Shown here in pieces: positions 53,032 through 62,544 of a stretch of 64,000 nt of DNA (positions are counted from its first letter, which is position 1; every line of letters starts with the position of its first letter). Origin of the DNA: Rhodoferax lacus (GTDB taxonomy: Bacteria; Pseudomonadota; Gammaproteobacteria; Burkholderiales; Burkholderiaceae_C); NCBI RefSeq assembly GCF_003415675.1, contig NZ_QFZK01000006.1, positions 62,001 to 126,000 of the forward strand, written 5' to 3'. The notes beneath the pieces were generated by a model, which ran no database searches, was not told the origin of the DNA, and saw only the letters and a list, made by a program, of their open reading frames with translations. The position numbers were made by a program, and so were the translations under genes.

Positions 53032-53978
53032 GGTGTTGCGCCAGGGCCTGCCCGTGAGGCCCACACCCGCTCAGCCGCAATCAGGTCCAGCGACGCAAAG
53101 CCCACCGACTTGAAGACGGTGATGGCGTCATCGCTGCTGCGCCACGCGCGCAGGGGCTGCGCTGCCAGCTCGGCCAGCTCGGCCAGGATATCTGCGCTCT
53201 GTATCAGACCCTGTTGTATGGCTTGTAGAACCTCGCCGCCTTTTTGCCCTATGGCCTCGCGGCTGTCGGCGAACACCTGGGCGCGGGGCATCAGCGCCGG
53301 CTCGGCCTCGGCCATGGTGGGGGTGAAGGCGCCTATCAGGCCCAGGTGCGTGCCGGGGCGCACCCAGGCGCTGCGGATAAAGGGGTCGGTGGCGGTGCTG
53401 GCCGCGGCCACCACATCGGCCTGGGCCAGTGTGTCCTGCAGGTCATCGCTGGCCTGGACTGCCAGGCCCTGCAGCGCCAGTGCATCCACCACGGCCTGCG
53501 CCTTGGGCAGGCTGCGGCCCCAGACCAGCACGCGCTGGAAGTCCATCACGCTGCTGTGCGCCAGAGCCAGCGGCGCGCTGAGCGAGCCCGTGCCCAAGAT
53601 GGCCAGGGTGCGGCTGCTCTTGCGTGCCAGGATGCGTGCCGCCAGCGCGGTAGCGGCGGCCGTGCGGCGCAGGGTGAGCTCGGTGCCGTCCAGCACCGCC
53701 ACGGCCTGGCCGTCGGTGCACGAGATGAGCACATACACGCCCGACACGGCCGAGCGGCCCAGGGCGCTGTTGCCCGGCCAGATGGAGACCAGCTTCACGC
53801 CCATGAGCTGCTGCGGCTTCCAGGCCGGCATGATGAGCACGGTGCTGCTGTCGTGGTTGGGCTCGAAGTGGCTGCGCAGGGGCGACTCGATGGCCTCCTG
53901 CAGGCCGTGCGCCAGCGCGTCTGCCAGCTCCGCATAGGGCAGGGCGCGGGCCACGGCGGCCTGGTCGAAGAATTGCAT
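53028..53978 (-). CDS. Ornithine cyclodeaminase/Delta1-pyrroline-2-carboxylate reductase family
   Basis: 316 residues of the OCD/mu-crystallin family. The substrate part contains SPLRSHFEPNHDSSTVLIMPAW; the NAD(P)-binding loop is LAILGTGSLSAPLALAHSSV; and VAAASTATDPFIRSAWVRPGTH follows. Members deaminate ornithine or lysine to cyclic imino acids, or reduce such imines. It sits between an MFS exporter and an ABC-2 membrane protein in one operon, which hints at production and export of an amino-acid-derived compound (inference). Confidence 0.82.
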   Translation of the reverse strand: MQFFDQAAVARALPYAELADALAHGLQEAIESPLRSHFEPNHDSSTVLIMPAWKPQQLMGVKLVSIWPGNSALGRSAVSGVYVLISCTDGQAVAVLDGTELTLRRTAAATALAARILARKSSRTLAILGTGSLSAPLALAHSSVMDFQRVLVWGRSLPKAQAVVDALALQGLAVQASDDLQDTLAQADVVAAASTATDPFIRSAWVRPGTHLGLIGAFTPTMAEAEPALMPRAQVFADSREAIGQKGGEVLQAIQQGLIQSADILAELAELAAQPLRAWRSSDDAITVFKSVGFASLDLIAAERVWASRAGPGATP

Positions 53979-53988
53979 GGGTCCGGAT

Positions 53989-55383
53989 CTACGCGGCCTG
54001 CAGCGTGGCGGTGCTCTTTTTGCGCAGGCCCAGGGTGATCAGCAGCATGCCCACCATCAGCGCGGCCACCAGCTCGTAGGCCAGGCCAAAGCCTTCGGTG
54101 CCGCCGCCGCTCAGGTCGGCAATGGCGCTGATGCTCGCAGCTGCCACCAGCGTGCCGATGGCGGTGCAGATATTGATCAGGCCTTGCGCTGCGGCGCGCA
54201 CGGCCAGGGGGGCCTCGTCAATGGCAATGGAGCGCAGCGCCCCGCCCACCACGATGCCAATGCCCAGGCCGACCGGCATGGAGGCCACCAGAAACAGCCA
54301 CAGGCCGAAGCCAGTGATGGCCGACAGGCCGTAGCCCAGCGCCAGCATGGCAAAGCCCAGCACCATCATGCTGCGCGCTCCAGTGCGGTTGAGCAGGCGC
54401 CCCGAACCCATGGAGCCGAACATGGAGCACAGCACCAGCGGCAAGAGTACAAAGCCCGCATGCTGGGCGGTTACGCCATAGGCATGGGTGGCAATGGAGG
54501 TGAGAAAGATCACGCTGCCCATGCCAAAGCCCGCACCGCTGGCCAGCACATAGGTGGTGGCCAGCTGGCGTTGCTTGAACAAAAACATGGGAATCAGCGG
54601 CGCCGTGGCGCGCTGCTCCACCCGCACCAGCAGGGCCAGCAGCACGGCGACTGCCAGCAGCAACCAGGGCCAGAGCGCCATGCCCAACACCGGGTCCAGC
54701 AGCGGGTCGAGCACGCGGGTAATGCCCAGCACCAGCGCGGTCAGCAGCGCAAAGGTGAGGGCAACGCCGGTGCGGTCCAGCGGCGCCTGTTGCACCTCGG
54801 TGCGCGCAGGCGGCAGCACGCGGGCACCCAGGTACAGGATGACAGCGGCAATCGGCAGGTTGATCAGGAAGATCCAGTGCCAGCTGGCAATGAGCATCAG
54901 GCCCGAAGCCAGGGGTGGGCCCAGCACGAAGGCCATGCCGTAGGTGGCGCCAATCAGGCCCAGCATCTTGCCGCGCTGCTCGGGTGCAAACACATCACCC
55001 ACCACAGCGCTGGCTGTGGGTGTGATGCCGCCGGCACCCACGCCCTGGATGGCGCGGCTGACCACCACCATCCAGAAGCTGGGCGACAGCGCAATCAGCA
55101 GCGAGCCCAGGGCAAAAACCGCCACGCTGAAAAGGTAGATGGGCCTGCGGCCATAGCGGTCGCTCAGGTTGGCCATGAGGGCGGTGCTGCACAGCGAGAA
55201 CAGCACAAACACGCTCATCACCAGACCGACCATGCGGTTGTCTATGCCAAAGGTGTCACGCAGAACGGGGATGGCGGGGCCGACGATGGCGGTGTCGAGT
55301 GCAGCCATGAAGACCCCGATAAAGAGCACGGGAACCAGGCGCTTGGGGCCTGCATCTCCATCCGATCCTGCATTGACTGCCAT
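53989..55383 (-). CDS. MFS drug-efflux type transporter (EmrB/QacA-like)
   Basis: 464 residues with about fourteen helices. Start at MAVNAGSDGDAG. The first helix has FIGVFMAALDTAIVGPAIPV (the DHA2 motif D1), then LSDRYGRRPIYLFSVAVFAL (motif A) and SRAIQGVGAGGITPTASAVV (motif C region). It exports drugs or metabolites using the proton gradient. It is first in an operon, with the cyclodeaminase ten bases downstream. Confidence 0.85.
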   Translation of the reverse strand: MAVNAGSDGDAGPKRLVPVLFIGVFMAALDTAIVGPAIPVLRDTFGIDNRMVGLVMSVFVLFSLCSTALMANLSDRYGRRPIYLFSVAVFALGSLLIALSPSFWMVVVSRAIQGVGAGGITPTASAVVGDVFAPEQRGKMLGLIGATYGMAFVLGPPLASGLMLIASWHWIFLINLPIAAVILYLGARVLPPARTEVQQAPLDRTGVALTFALLTALVLGITRVLDPLLDPVLGMALWPWLLLAVAVLLALLVRVEQRATAPLIPMFLFKQRQLATTYVLASGAGFGMGSVIFLTSIATHAYGVTAQHAGFVLLPLVLCSMFGSMGSGRLLNRTGARSMMVLGFAMLALGYGLSAITGFGLWLFLVASMPVGLGIGIVVGGALRSIAIDEAPLAVRAAAQGLINICTAIGTLVAAASISAIADLSGGGTEGFGLAYELVAALMVGMLLITLGLRKKSTATLQAA

Positions 55384-55432
55384 GAACTTGTCCACCCGAG
55401 AAAATCGCGCACCAGAGGCGGTACGCAATCAA

Positions 55433-58400
55433 TTATAGGAGGGCCATGTCAACGCCCTGGGTGCTCCAGCCGGGCTCTGGCTGCCAGGTCAGGGCCCAGG
55501 CCGGCAGGTCCATGCCTGGCATGGGACGTGCAATGCCATAGCCCTGCGCCACATCGCAGCCCAGTTGCAGCAGCATGCGTCCGTGCTCGGCTGTTTCCAC
55601 GCCTTCGGCAATGAGCTCGCGCCCGAAGGCACGGGCCAGCCCGATGATGCCTTGCAGGATCGCCAGGTCGTCGGGATCTTCCAGCATGTCACGCACAAAG
55701 CTCTGGTCGATCTTGAGCGTGCTCACGCGCAGCCGCTTGAGATAGGTGAGCGAGGAGTAGCCCGTGCCAAAGTCGTCCAGGGCAAAGCGCACGCCCAAGA
55801 CGGCGCAGGAGGCAATCACCTGCGAGATTTGCGCCACGTCTTCCAGCGCCGTGGTTTCCAGAATTTCGAGTTCCAGACAGCCGGGGTGCACCTGCGGGTG
55901 CAGGGCCAGAATGGCACGCAAGCGCTCTACAAAATCGGCTTGCTGCAATTGGCGTGCCCCGATGTTGACACTGACTGCTATGTCCAGCCCGGCGCTGCGC
56001 CAACGCTCAACCTGCGTGAGGGCCGTGTCCATGACCCATTCACCCACGGCAATGGCCAAGTCATGGTCCTCGATTACCGGAAGAAACTGTGCCGGCGGCA
56101 TCAGTCCGCGTTGGGGGTGCTCCCAGCGGATCAGGGCTTCTGCGCCTATGAGCTTGCCGGTCTGCATATTCACCTTGGGCTGGTAATGCAGGACGAATTC
56201 CTGGTCGCGCAGGGCCAGGCGGATGCGCTCCACGCTCTCGTTGTGCACGCGCAGGCTGCTGTCGCGCTGGGCATCAAAGATGTGGAAGCGCCCCTTGCCG
56301 GCCAGCTTGGCCTGGTACATGGCCTGGTCAGCCTGGCGCAGCAGTTGGTCGGCATCCACACCCTGCGCCTGCGGATAAAAGCTCACCCCGATGCTGGCGG
56401 ACACCTGCAGTACCTGTGCGTCCCCTGTCAGCGGCAGGGAAGCTGCAGCCAGCAGGCGTCCCAGCAGGGGCAGGCAGGCTTCGCCATCGGGCAGGTCACC
56501 CAGGACGGCCACAAACTCGTCTCCGCCCAGGCGGGCCAGGGTATCGCCTTCGCGCAGGGCCTGCTGCATGTGTCCGGCCACCGCAACCAGCAGGCGGTCG
56601 CCGGCATCATGTCCGTACTGGTCATTGATGGCCTTGAAGCCGTCCAGGTCCAGGTAGACCACCGCCACTGCGTTGTTGCGGCGCTCGGCTTGCACCAGCG
56701 CCTGGCGCAGGCGGTCCGATAGCAGCAGGCGGTTTGGCAGGCCGGTCAGCGCATCAAAGTGGGCCAGTTGCTCCAGCTGGTTCTGGTGCTCCTTGATGGT
56801 GGTGATGTCAGAGCGCAGCGTGACATAGTGTTCGATACGCCCATCCGCGTCCCGAACGGCGGTGAGGGTGAGGGCCTCGAAATAGCGCTCGCCGTTCTTG
56901 CGCCAGTTCCAGACTTCGCCACTCCAGTGGCTGTTGGTGCCCATTTCGGCCAGCATGTGGGAATACGTGTCCTGCCCCTCATGGCCCACACCCAGGCATC
57001 TGGCGTTCTTGCCCAGGACATCCTCGCGGCTGTAGCCGGTGATGCGGGTGAAGGCATCGTTGACGTTGAGAATGCTGCCGTCCGCCGTGGTGATCATGAT
57101 GCCTTCGCGCGCATAGGTGAAGACGCTGGCCGCCTGGATGGACCGCTCTGCCTTCTTGCGTTCTGTGACATCGCGCGCCGCAGCAAAAACGCCCAGCACC
57201 TGACCCAGTTCGTCCCGGTAGACGCTGGCGTTGTAGAGCACGTCGGTGACCTTGCCGCTGGCGTGGCGTATGGCCAGGGGGTAGTCGGTTACAGACCCCT
57301 GGGCGAACACTTGCAGGTAGGCCTGGCGGGCGCGCTGCGGGTCGGTGAAGTAGTCTGCAAAGTCGCTCCCGATGAGTTCGCTGCGCTGTATGCCGGTGGC
57401 ATGTTCAGTGGCGGTGTTGACGTCCGTGACCTTGCCCTGTGCACTGATGGTGACCAGTGGGTCCAGGCTGGCCTCGATCAGGCTGCGCGCGTAGCGGGCC
57501 AGCTTCTGTTCCAGTTTGCGGCGTTGCCGGTGCAGCCGCCAGGCCATGCCGCCACCCAGCAGCAGGGTGCAGGCCAGGGCCACAAGCCAGGGGCGCCAAC
57601 GCACCATCCACTGCAACAGCACGTCCAGCGGGTCGCGGTCCATGCGAATCCATTTGTCGAGCAAGGCCTGGCGGTCCTGCGGCGAGACCGAGGCAAGAGC
57701 TTTTGAGAGCACATCGCGCAGCACCGGCAAATCCCGGCGCACGCCAAAGCTCAGGTCATAGTGGTATTCGAAGGCGTCAAAAATCCGCAGGTTGGTGAAC
57801 TTCTCGCGTTCTATGAAATAGGAAGCACTGGCTACATCCATGATGACCGCATCCACCTGGCCAAAGGACAGCTGGCGCATGCCCTCCAAGTCATCGGCCA
57901 CCAGGGTGAGTTGAATGCTCGGAAACCGGGTCTCCAGGAACTTTTGCACACCGTAGCCTTTGCCCACGGCCACCCGCCTGCCTTCAAACGAGGCGGGCCA
58001 GCGCTCCGCACTGAAGCCGGCTTTGACAATGATGGCCGTAGGTACGCTGACATAGGGCTGGGTGAAATACATGAACTGCGAGCGTTCGGGCGTTTCCTTG
58101 AGCGAGGTGACGATGTCCACCTCACCCTGGTGCACCTGGGACAGGATGGTGTCCAGGCTTTGTGCCGGCAGGACATTGAAGCGGGTGGAAAGGCGGTCCT
58201 GCAGCAGGCGTGCCATGTCCGCTGAGAGGCCATGCCACTCTCCAGACTCCATGAAGCTGAACGGCGGGTAGTTGCCTTCGGGTGCTATGCGTACCGCGGC
58301 GGCGTGGCTGTCAAGCCAGCTGCGTTCCTCGGTGCCCAGAATGTTCGTAGCGCCCCTGGCTGCCCACGCCGGCGCAACGAGCAGCGTGCACAGCGCCCAC

Positions 58401-58471
58401 GCCATCCAAGCCAGACGCGGAGGCCAAAGCAATGCATGGCTTCGAAGGTGTGAAATCTTGAGCGAACCCAT
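55433..58471 (-). CDS. SBP_bac_3-PAS-PAS-GGDEF-EAL sensor
   Basis: 1012 residues. A signal or anchor region is followed by a periplasmic binding-protein domain (about 50-275; VRIAPEGNYPPFSF, QVHQGEVDIVTSLKETPERS), a membrane helix (WLVALACTLLLGGGMAWRLH), two PAS domains, a GGDEF domain (LARLGGDEFVAVLG with REGD inhibitory site) and an EAL domain (GAEALIRWEHP, LDDFGTGYSS). Both enzyme motifs look intact. It probably links an external amino-acid-like ligand to c-di-GMP. A related gene lies just upstream on the same strand. Confidence 0.9.
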   Translation of the reverse strand: MGSLKISHLRSHALLWPPRLAWMAWALCTLLVAPAWAARGATNILGTEERSWLDSHAAAVRIAPEGNYPPFSFMESGEWHGLSADMARLLQDRLSTRFNVLPAQSLDTILSQVHQGEVDIVTSLKETPERSQFMYFTQPYVSVPTAIIVKAGFSAERWPASFEGRRVAVGKGYGVQKFLETRFPSIQLTLVADDLEGMRQLSFGQVDAVIMDVASASYFIEREKFTNLRIFDAFEYHYDLSFGVRRDLPVLRDVLSKALASVSPQDRQALLDKWIRMDRDPLDVLLQWMVRWRPWLVALACTLLLGGGMAWRLHRQRRKLEQKLARYARSLIEASLDPLVTISAQGKVTDVNTATEHATGIQRSELIGSDFADYFTDPQRARQAYLQVFAQGSVTDYPLAIRHASGKVTDVLYNASVYRDELGQVLGVFAAARDVTERKKAERSIQAASVFTYAREGIMITTADGSILNVNDAFTRITGYSREDVLGKNARCLGVGHEGQDTYSHMLAEMGTNSHWSGEVWNWRKNGERYFEALTLTAVRDADGRIEHYVTLRSDITTIKEHQNQLEQLAHFDALTGLPNRLLLSDRLRQALVQAERRNNAVAVVYLDLDGFKAINDQYGHDAGDRLLVAVAGHMQQALREGDTLARLGGDEFVAVLGDLPDGEACLPLLGRLLAAASLPLTGDAQVLQVSASIGVSFYPQAQGVDADQLLRQADQAMYQAKLAGKGRFHIFDAQRDSSLRVHNESVERIRLALRDQEFVLHYQPKVNMQTGKLIGAEALIRWEHPQRGLMPPAQFLPVIEDHDLAIAVGEWVMDTALTQVERWRSAGLDIAVSVNIGARQLQQADFVERLRAILALHPQVHPGCLELEILETTALEDVAQISQVIASCAVLGVRFALDDFGTGYSSLTYLKRLRVSTLKIDQSFVRDMLEDPDDLAILQGIIGLARAFGRELIAEGVETAEHGRMLLQLGCDVAQGYGIARPMPGMDLPAWALTWQPEPGWSTQGVDMALL

Positions 58472-58543
58472 TGCAAAGGGTGTCCCGTAAAGTGGTGTGG
58501 ACGCCAGTTCATGATGCCACATTCACGGCTTGCCAATGTGGTT

Positions 58544-61174
58544 TCAGACGGAAAGTTGTGCGTCGATATTCCAGGACAGGGGTGGGCGCCATTGGTGAAT
58601 CCAGTCCGGCACCTGTGCCGCAGGCATGGGTCTGGCAATGCCATAGCCCTGGGCATGGTCGCACTTGAGTTGCAGCAACTGGCGGCCGTGCTCTTCGGTT
58701 TCCACCCCCTCGGCAATCACCTGCAACTGAAAGGCATGGGCCAGGCCGATCACGCCCTGCACGATAAGAAGGTTGCTGGGGTCGTTCAGGATCTCGCGCA
58801 CAAAGCTCTGGTCAATCTTCAGGGTCTTGACTGGCAGGCGGCGCAGGTAGGTCAGGGAGGAATAGCCGGTGCCAAAGTCATCCAGCGACGAGCCCACGCC
58901 CAGCGCCAGGCATTCTTCAATCACACGTGCGGTTTTGACAATGTCTTCCAGTGCCGTGGTCTCCAGGATTTCCAGCTCCAGGTGCTGCAGGCAGTGCGGG
59001 TAAGCCGCCTGCAGGCCGCGCAGTTTGTCGGTGAAGTCAGCGCGCTGCAGTTGGCGTGCTGCCACGTTGACGCTGACCTGCAGGTCCAGCCCGGCGGCGT
59101 TCCACAGTGCAATCTGCTGCATGGCGGTGTGGATCACCCAGTCACCGATATCGATGATCAGGTCGTCGTTGTCCACCAGGGGCAAAAAGTCCAGCGGACC
59201 GAGCAGCCCGCGCTCGGGATGCTGCCAACGCAGCAGGGCCTCCATGCCGGTGACCCGGCCCTGGCGCATGTCCACCTTGGGCTGGTAGAAGAGGCGCAGC
59301 TCGCCGCCGTCCAGCGCCTGGCGCATGCGCGCCAGCCGGTCGTGGCGGCTGCGGCTGCTGCGGTCTTCTTCGGCGTCAAAAATGCTCAGCATGTTCTTGC
59401 CGCCCAGCTTGGAGCGGTACATGGCCTGGTCTGCGTGGCGCAGCAGGGTGTCGGGGTTTTCGTCGTCCAGCGGGAACAGGGTCAGGCCCACACTGGCCGA
59501 TATGCGGGGTGCGCCGGGCAGCATGGTCAGCGGCATGCCGATGCGGTCCAGCAGGCGTGTGACGGCTTCGCGGCATTCGGCGGCATCGCCCAGGCCCAGC
59601 AGCAGCACCACAAATTCGTCACCGCCCATGCGCGCCACGGTGTCTCCGGCACGCACGGCGGACCCCATGCGGCTGGCCATTTCCACCAGCACCTGGTCGC
59701 CGCGCTCGTGGCCCCAGGCATCGTTGATGGGCTTGAAGCCGTCCAGGTCCAGGTAGCAGACGGCCATCAGGGTATTGGCGCGCCGCGTCTGGGCCGTGGC
59801 TTGCTGCAGACGGTCCAGCAGCAGCACCCGGTTGGGCAGCTCGGTCAGCGCGTCGTAGTAGGCCATCTTCTTGAGCTGGGTTTCCTGCTTCTTGATCGGA
59901 CCAATGTCGGAGAACACCGCCACATAGTTGGTGAGCACCCCTTGGGCGTCGCGCACTTCGGAAATCGACAGCAGCTCGGGGTAGACCTGGCCGGACTTGT
60001 TGCGATTCCATATCTCACCCTTCCAGCTGCCGCTCTCGTTGATGCTCTTCCACATGGCCGCATAGAACGCGTCATCCTGTTTGCCCGACTTGAGCACGCT
60101 GGGGTTGAGGCCCAGCACCTCACTGCGCTCCCAGCCGGTGATGCGGCTGAAGGCCGGGTTGACATCGACGATGTTGCCCCGTGCATCGGTCAGCGTGATG
60201 CCATCGTGGCCACTGCGAAAGGCAGTGGCATGCAGGGAGAGCTGCTTTTCGGCCAGCAACTGTGCCTGGTAGCGCTCGGTGATTTCCAGGTTGGCCCGGG
60301 CCAGCGAACGGCGCACCGACTCCAGGTGCACAAACAGGCTTGCCAGAAAGGCCGTCAACACCACGGCCACGCAGAACAGTGCGGTTTGGAACTGCCCGGC
60401 GCGCACCGAGGCATTTTCATTGCCCACGATATAGCGGTGGCTCAGTTCATCGAGCTGCGCGTTGGTGTCCAGATCGGCCACCTCGTGCAGCAGCGCTGCG
60501 ATGTCGGTGAGGTAGAGCACGATCAGGTCCCCATGGCGTTGCAGGTTGTCGATCTGCCGGTGTGCCGCCTGTCCGGCCGGAGCCGCCAGCAGGGCGCCGC
60601 GGGCCTCCATGATGCTGGCAGGCGTGCCGTGGCCGTGGCCCTGGGCAAAGGCCAGCACGGCCAGCACGTAGCGGCTGCCCGCGTCCTGCAAGGCGGCCTG
60701 GCGGGCCTGGCCCCGGTGCGTTTCGAGCAGGTCTGCCGCCGCCAGGGGGAAATAGCTCAGGGAGTTTTGCAGCACGGCGTTGTTGCGCTTGAAGCGGTCC
60801 AGCAGCGCCGCCTTTTGGTTCAGGGTGGTTTGCACCAGCCGTGCGGCCTGCGCCACCTGCTGGCTGTCTTCTTCGTCCAGGTAGTCCGGTGTCTGCACCG
60901 CTTTCTGGGCCGATTGCTGCAGATGGTGCATGTAGGTGGTGAGCGCGTCGTAGTTGCGCACCTGCTTGAGCTGGTTGGCCAGCAGTTCGCCGTCCAGGCG
61001 TGCATTGAATTCACGCAGGTCCCGCAAGTCCTGCGTGTACTGCAGGTGCTGCTCGGCCGAGACACGGGCCGACTGGAGGTAGAGCCAGCACAGCAGCGCA
61101 ATGCCTGCGGCCACCACTGCCGCCAGCAGCAGTTGGCCGGGCCGGTAGCGCTGCCAGGGGGGTGTGCGCTTCAT
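58544..61174 (-). CDS. Membrane PAS-GGDEF-EAL protein
   Basis: 876 residues. The first helix is LLLAAVVAAGIALLCWLYLQ, followed by a large periplasmic helical sensor (about 40-290; no family recognised) and a second helix (TALFCVAVVLTAFLASLFVH). Then come PAS (RSGHDGITLTDARGNIVDVN), GGDEF (VARMGGDEFVVLLL with RAGD inhibitory site) and EAL (GMEALLRWQHPERG, LDDFGTGYSS). The start overlaps the stop of the cytochrome c peroxidase gene (ATGA), so the two are translationally coupled. Confidence 0.9.
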   Translation of the reverse strand: MKRTPPWQRYRPGQLLLAAVVAAGIALLCWLYLQSARVSAEQHLQYTQDLRDLREFNARLDGELLANQLKQVRNYDALTTYMHHLQQSAQKAVQTPDYLDEEDSQQVAQAARLVQTTLNQKAALLDRFKRNNAVLQNSLSYFPLAAADLLETHRGQARQAALQDAGSRYVLAVLAFAQGHGHGTPASIMEARGALLAAPAGQAAHRQIDNLQRHGDLIVLYLTDIAALLHEVADLDTNAQLDELSHRYIVGNENASVRAGQFQTALFCVAVVLTAFLASLFVHLESVRRSLARANLEITERYQAQLLAEKQLSLHATAFRSGHDGITLTDARGNIVDVNPAFSRITGWERSEVLGLNPSVLKSGKQDDAFYAAMWKSINESGSWKGEIWNRNKSGQVYPELLSISEVRDAQGVLTNYVAVFSDIGPIKKQETQLKKMAYYDALTELPNRVLLLDRLQQATAQTRRANTLMAVCYLDLDGFKPINDAWGHERGDQVLVEMASRMGSAVRAGDTVARMGGDEFVVLLLGLGDAAECREAVTRLLDRIGMPLTMLPGAPRISASVGLTLFPLDDENPDTLLRHADQAMYRSKLGGKNMLSIFDAEEDRSSRSRHDRLARMRQALDGGELRLFYQPKVDMRQGRVTGMEALLRWQHPERGLLGPLDFLPLVDNDDLIIDIGDWVIHTAMQQIALWNAAGLDLQVSVNVAARQLQRADFTDKLRGLQAAYPHCLQHLELEILETTALEDIVKTARVIEECLALGVGSSLDDFGTGYSSLTYLRRLPVKTLKIDQSFVREILNDPSNLLIVQGVIGLAHAFQLQVIAEGVETEEHGRQLLQLKCDHAQGYGIARPMPAAQVPDWIHQWRPPLSWNIDAQLSV

Positions 61175-62202
61175 GGCCGTTGCAGGGGCTTGCCCTGCCA
61201 TTCACCGGTCAGGGCGCGCAGGAAGGCGGTGATGGCGGCCACCTCATTGCGCGGGAGTTCGCGCCCAAGCTGGTAGCGCCCCATGACCCGTACCGCTTCT
61301 TCCAGCGTTGCGGCGGAGGCATCATGAAAATACGGCGCAGTCACGGCCACGTTGCGCAGGCCCGGCACCTTGAACACATGGCGGTCTTGCGGGAGCTGCG
61401 TCACATTGAAGCGGCCCAGGTCGGCGGGCTTGGCCGGTTTGTCGCGGTAGTAGTCTTCCATGACGCCAAAGCGCTGGTACATATTGCCGCCAATGCCCGC
61501 ACCTTGGTGGCAGCTGGCGCAGCCGTAGTCCTTGAAAAACTGGTAACCGGCTTTTTCCTGGGTGCTCAGTGCCGTGCTGTTACCCCGCAGGAACTGGTCG
61601 AAGCGGCTGTTGGGGGTGGCCAGTGTGCGCTCGAAGGCCGCCAGTGCGTCAGCTACCAGGGCACCCTCCAGGCTCTGCCCGTACACCTGCATGAAGGCTT
61701 GCACATAGGCCGGGTCCTGCGCCAGCTTGGTCTTCACTTCCTGCCAGTTCGATCCCATCTCCAAGGGGTTGTGCACCGGCCCGGCTGCCTGCGCCTCCAG
61801 GGTGTCGGCGCGGCCGTCCCAGAACTGGGCGATGTTCAGCCCGGCATTGAAAACCGTAGGCGTGTTGATGGGCCCGAGTTGCTTGCCAATGCCCGTGGCC
61901 GTGGGGCGGTTGTCGGCACCACCGTGTGCCAGGTCATGGCAGCTGGCGCAGGAGAGGCTGTTGTCATGGGACAGACGTGGTTCAAAGAACAGGCGTCGGC
62001 CCAATTCCACTTTTTGCGTGTCGACGTCCGGGCCCGGCGGCAGGGGCAGCAGTGCATCCGAAGGGTGGGTAATGGCGCGGAAGCGCTCGTGCTCCGCCAG
62101 AACGGTAACGGCCTGCGTCTCCTGGCCCTTGCAAGCGGGCAACAACAGCGTGGCCGTGATTGTGAACAATCCAGCCAGAGCCCAGCCTGCCTTTGTCTTC
62201 AT
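61171..62202 (-). CDS. Di-haem cytochrome c peroxidase
   Basis: 343 residues. The N-terminus is a lipoprotein-type signal (LFTITATLLLPACKGQ). There are two haem-binding motifs: CASCHDLAHGG and CASCHQGAGIG. Other hallmarks are LGRRLFFEPRLSHDNSLSC, FWDGRADTLEAQAAGPVHNP and VPGLRNVAVTAPYFHDAS. It reduces H2O2 in the periplasm using electrons from cytochrome c, or is a related MauG/CcpA-family enzyme. It is first in an operon with a GGDEF-EAL protein. Confidence 0.88.
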   Translation of the reverse strand: MKTKAGWALAGLFTITATLLLPACKGQETQAVTVLAEHERFRAITHPSDALLPLPPGPDVDTQKVELGRRLFFEPRLSHDNSLSCASCHDLAHGGADNRPTATGIGKQLGPINTPTVFNAGLNIAQFWDGRADTLEAQAAGPVHNPLEMGSNWQEVKTKLAQDPAYVQAFMQVYGQSLEGALVADALAAFERTLATPNSRFDQFLRGNSTALSTQEKAGYQFFKDYGCASCHQGAGIGGNMYQRFGVMEDYYRDKPAKPADLGRFNVTQLPQDRHVFKVPGLRNVAVTAPYFHDASAATLEEAVRVMGRYQLGRELPRNEVAAITAFLRALTGEWQGKPLQRP

Positions 62203-62544
62203 GTGCGTGACCCTCCGCTGCGTCAGCTTTGCGCTGGCGCAGTTTCAGCTTAGCGCAGGAACACCCAGTCGCACATTGACGTGGGGCAAACCGGTGTGTT
62301 TTAGGGACGCTTGCGTGGCGAAAGTTGTGGATTCAGTGACCAGCGCGTTGAAGAGCCATAGTTCCTCCTGTATGGCAGGGTCCTTTGTGTAAGATCGCGC
62401 ACCACACGCTCACCGTCCGGATGAGCGGCATTTCACAACGCATGCTGACACCCACCCTGAAGCAACCGGATGAACGCCCTTGAACCATGACACACAGGCT
62501 TCAAGCGCTGTCCCGCGGTGCGGCAGGCCACCGGAGGCACCGCC
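62203..62544. other. Divergent promoter region of peroxidase and AraC-type genes
   Basis: 342 bases without a gene. A short palindrome TGCGCTGGCGCA lies at 62230-62241, close to the peroxidase start. A good Shine-Dalgarno (CCGGAGG) precedes the regulator ATG at 62545. No repeated operator was recognised here. Confidence 0.45.

Noticed and set aside
53977..55614. 545-codon frame antisense to the MFS transporter
   Set aside because: His/Gln/Gly-rich product typical of the complement of membrane-protein genes.
58511..61276. 921-codon frame antisense to the PAS-GGDEF-EAL gene
   Set aside because: Opposite strand encodes intact GGDEF and EAL motifs; this frame is Gln/His-rich noise.
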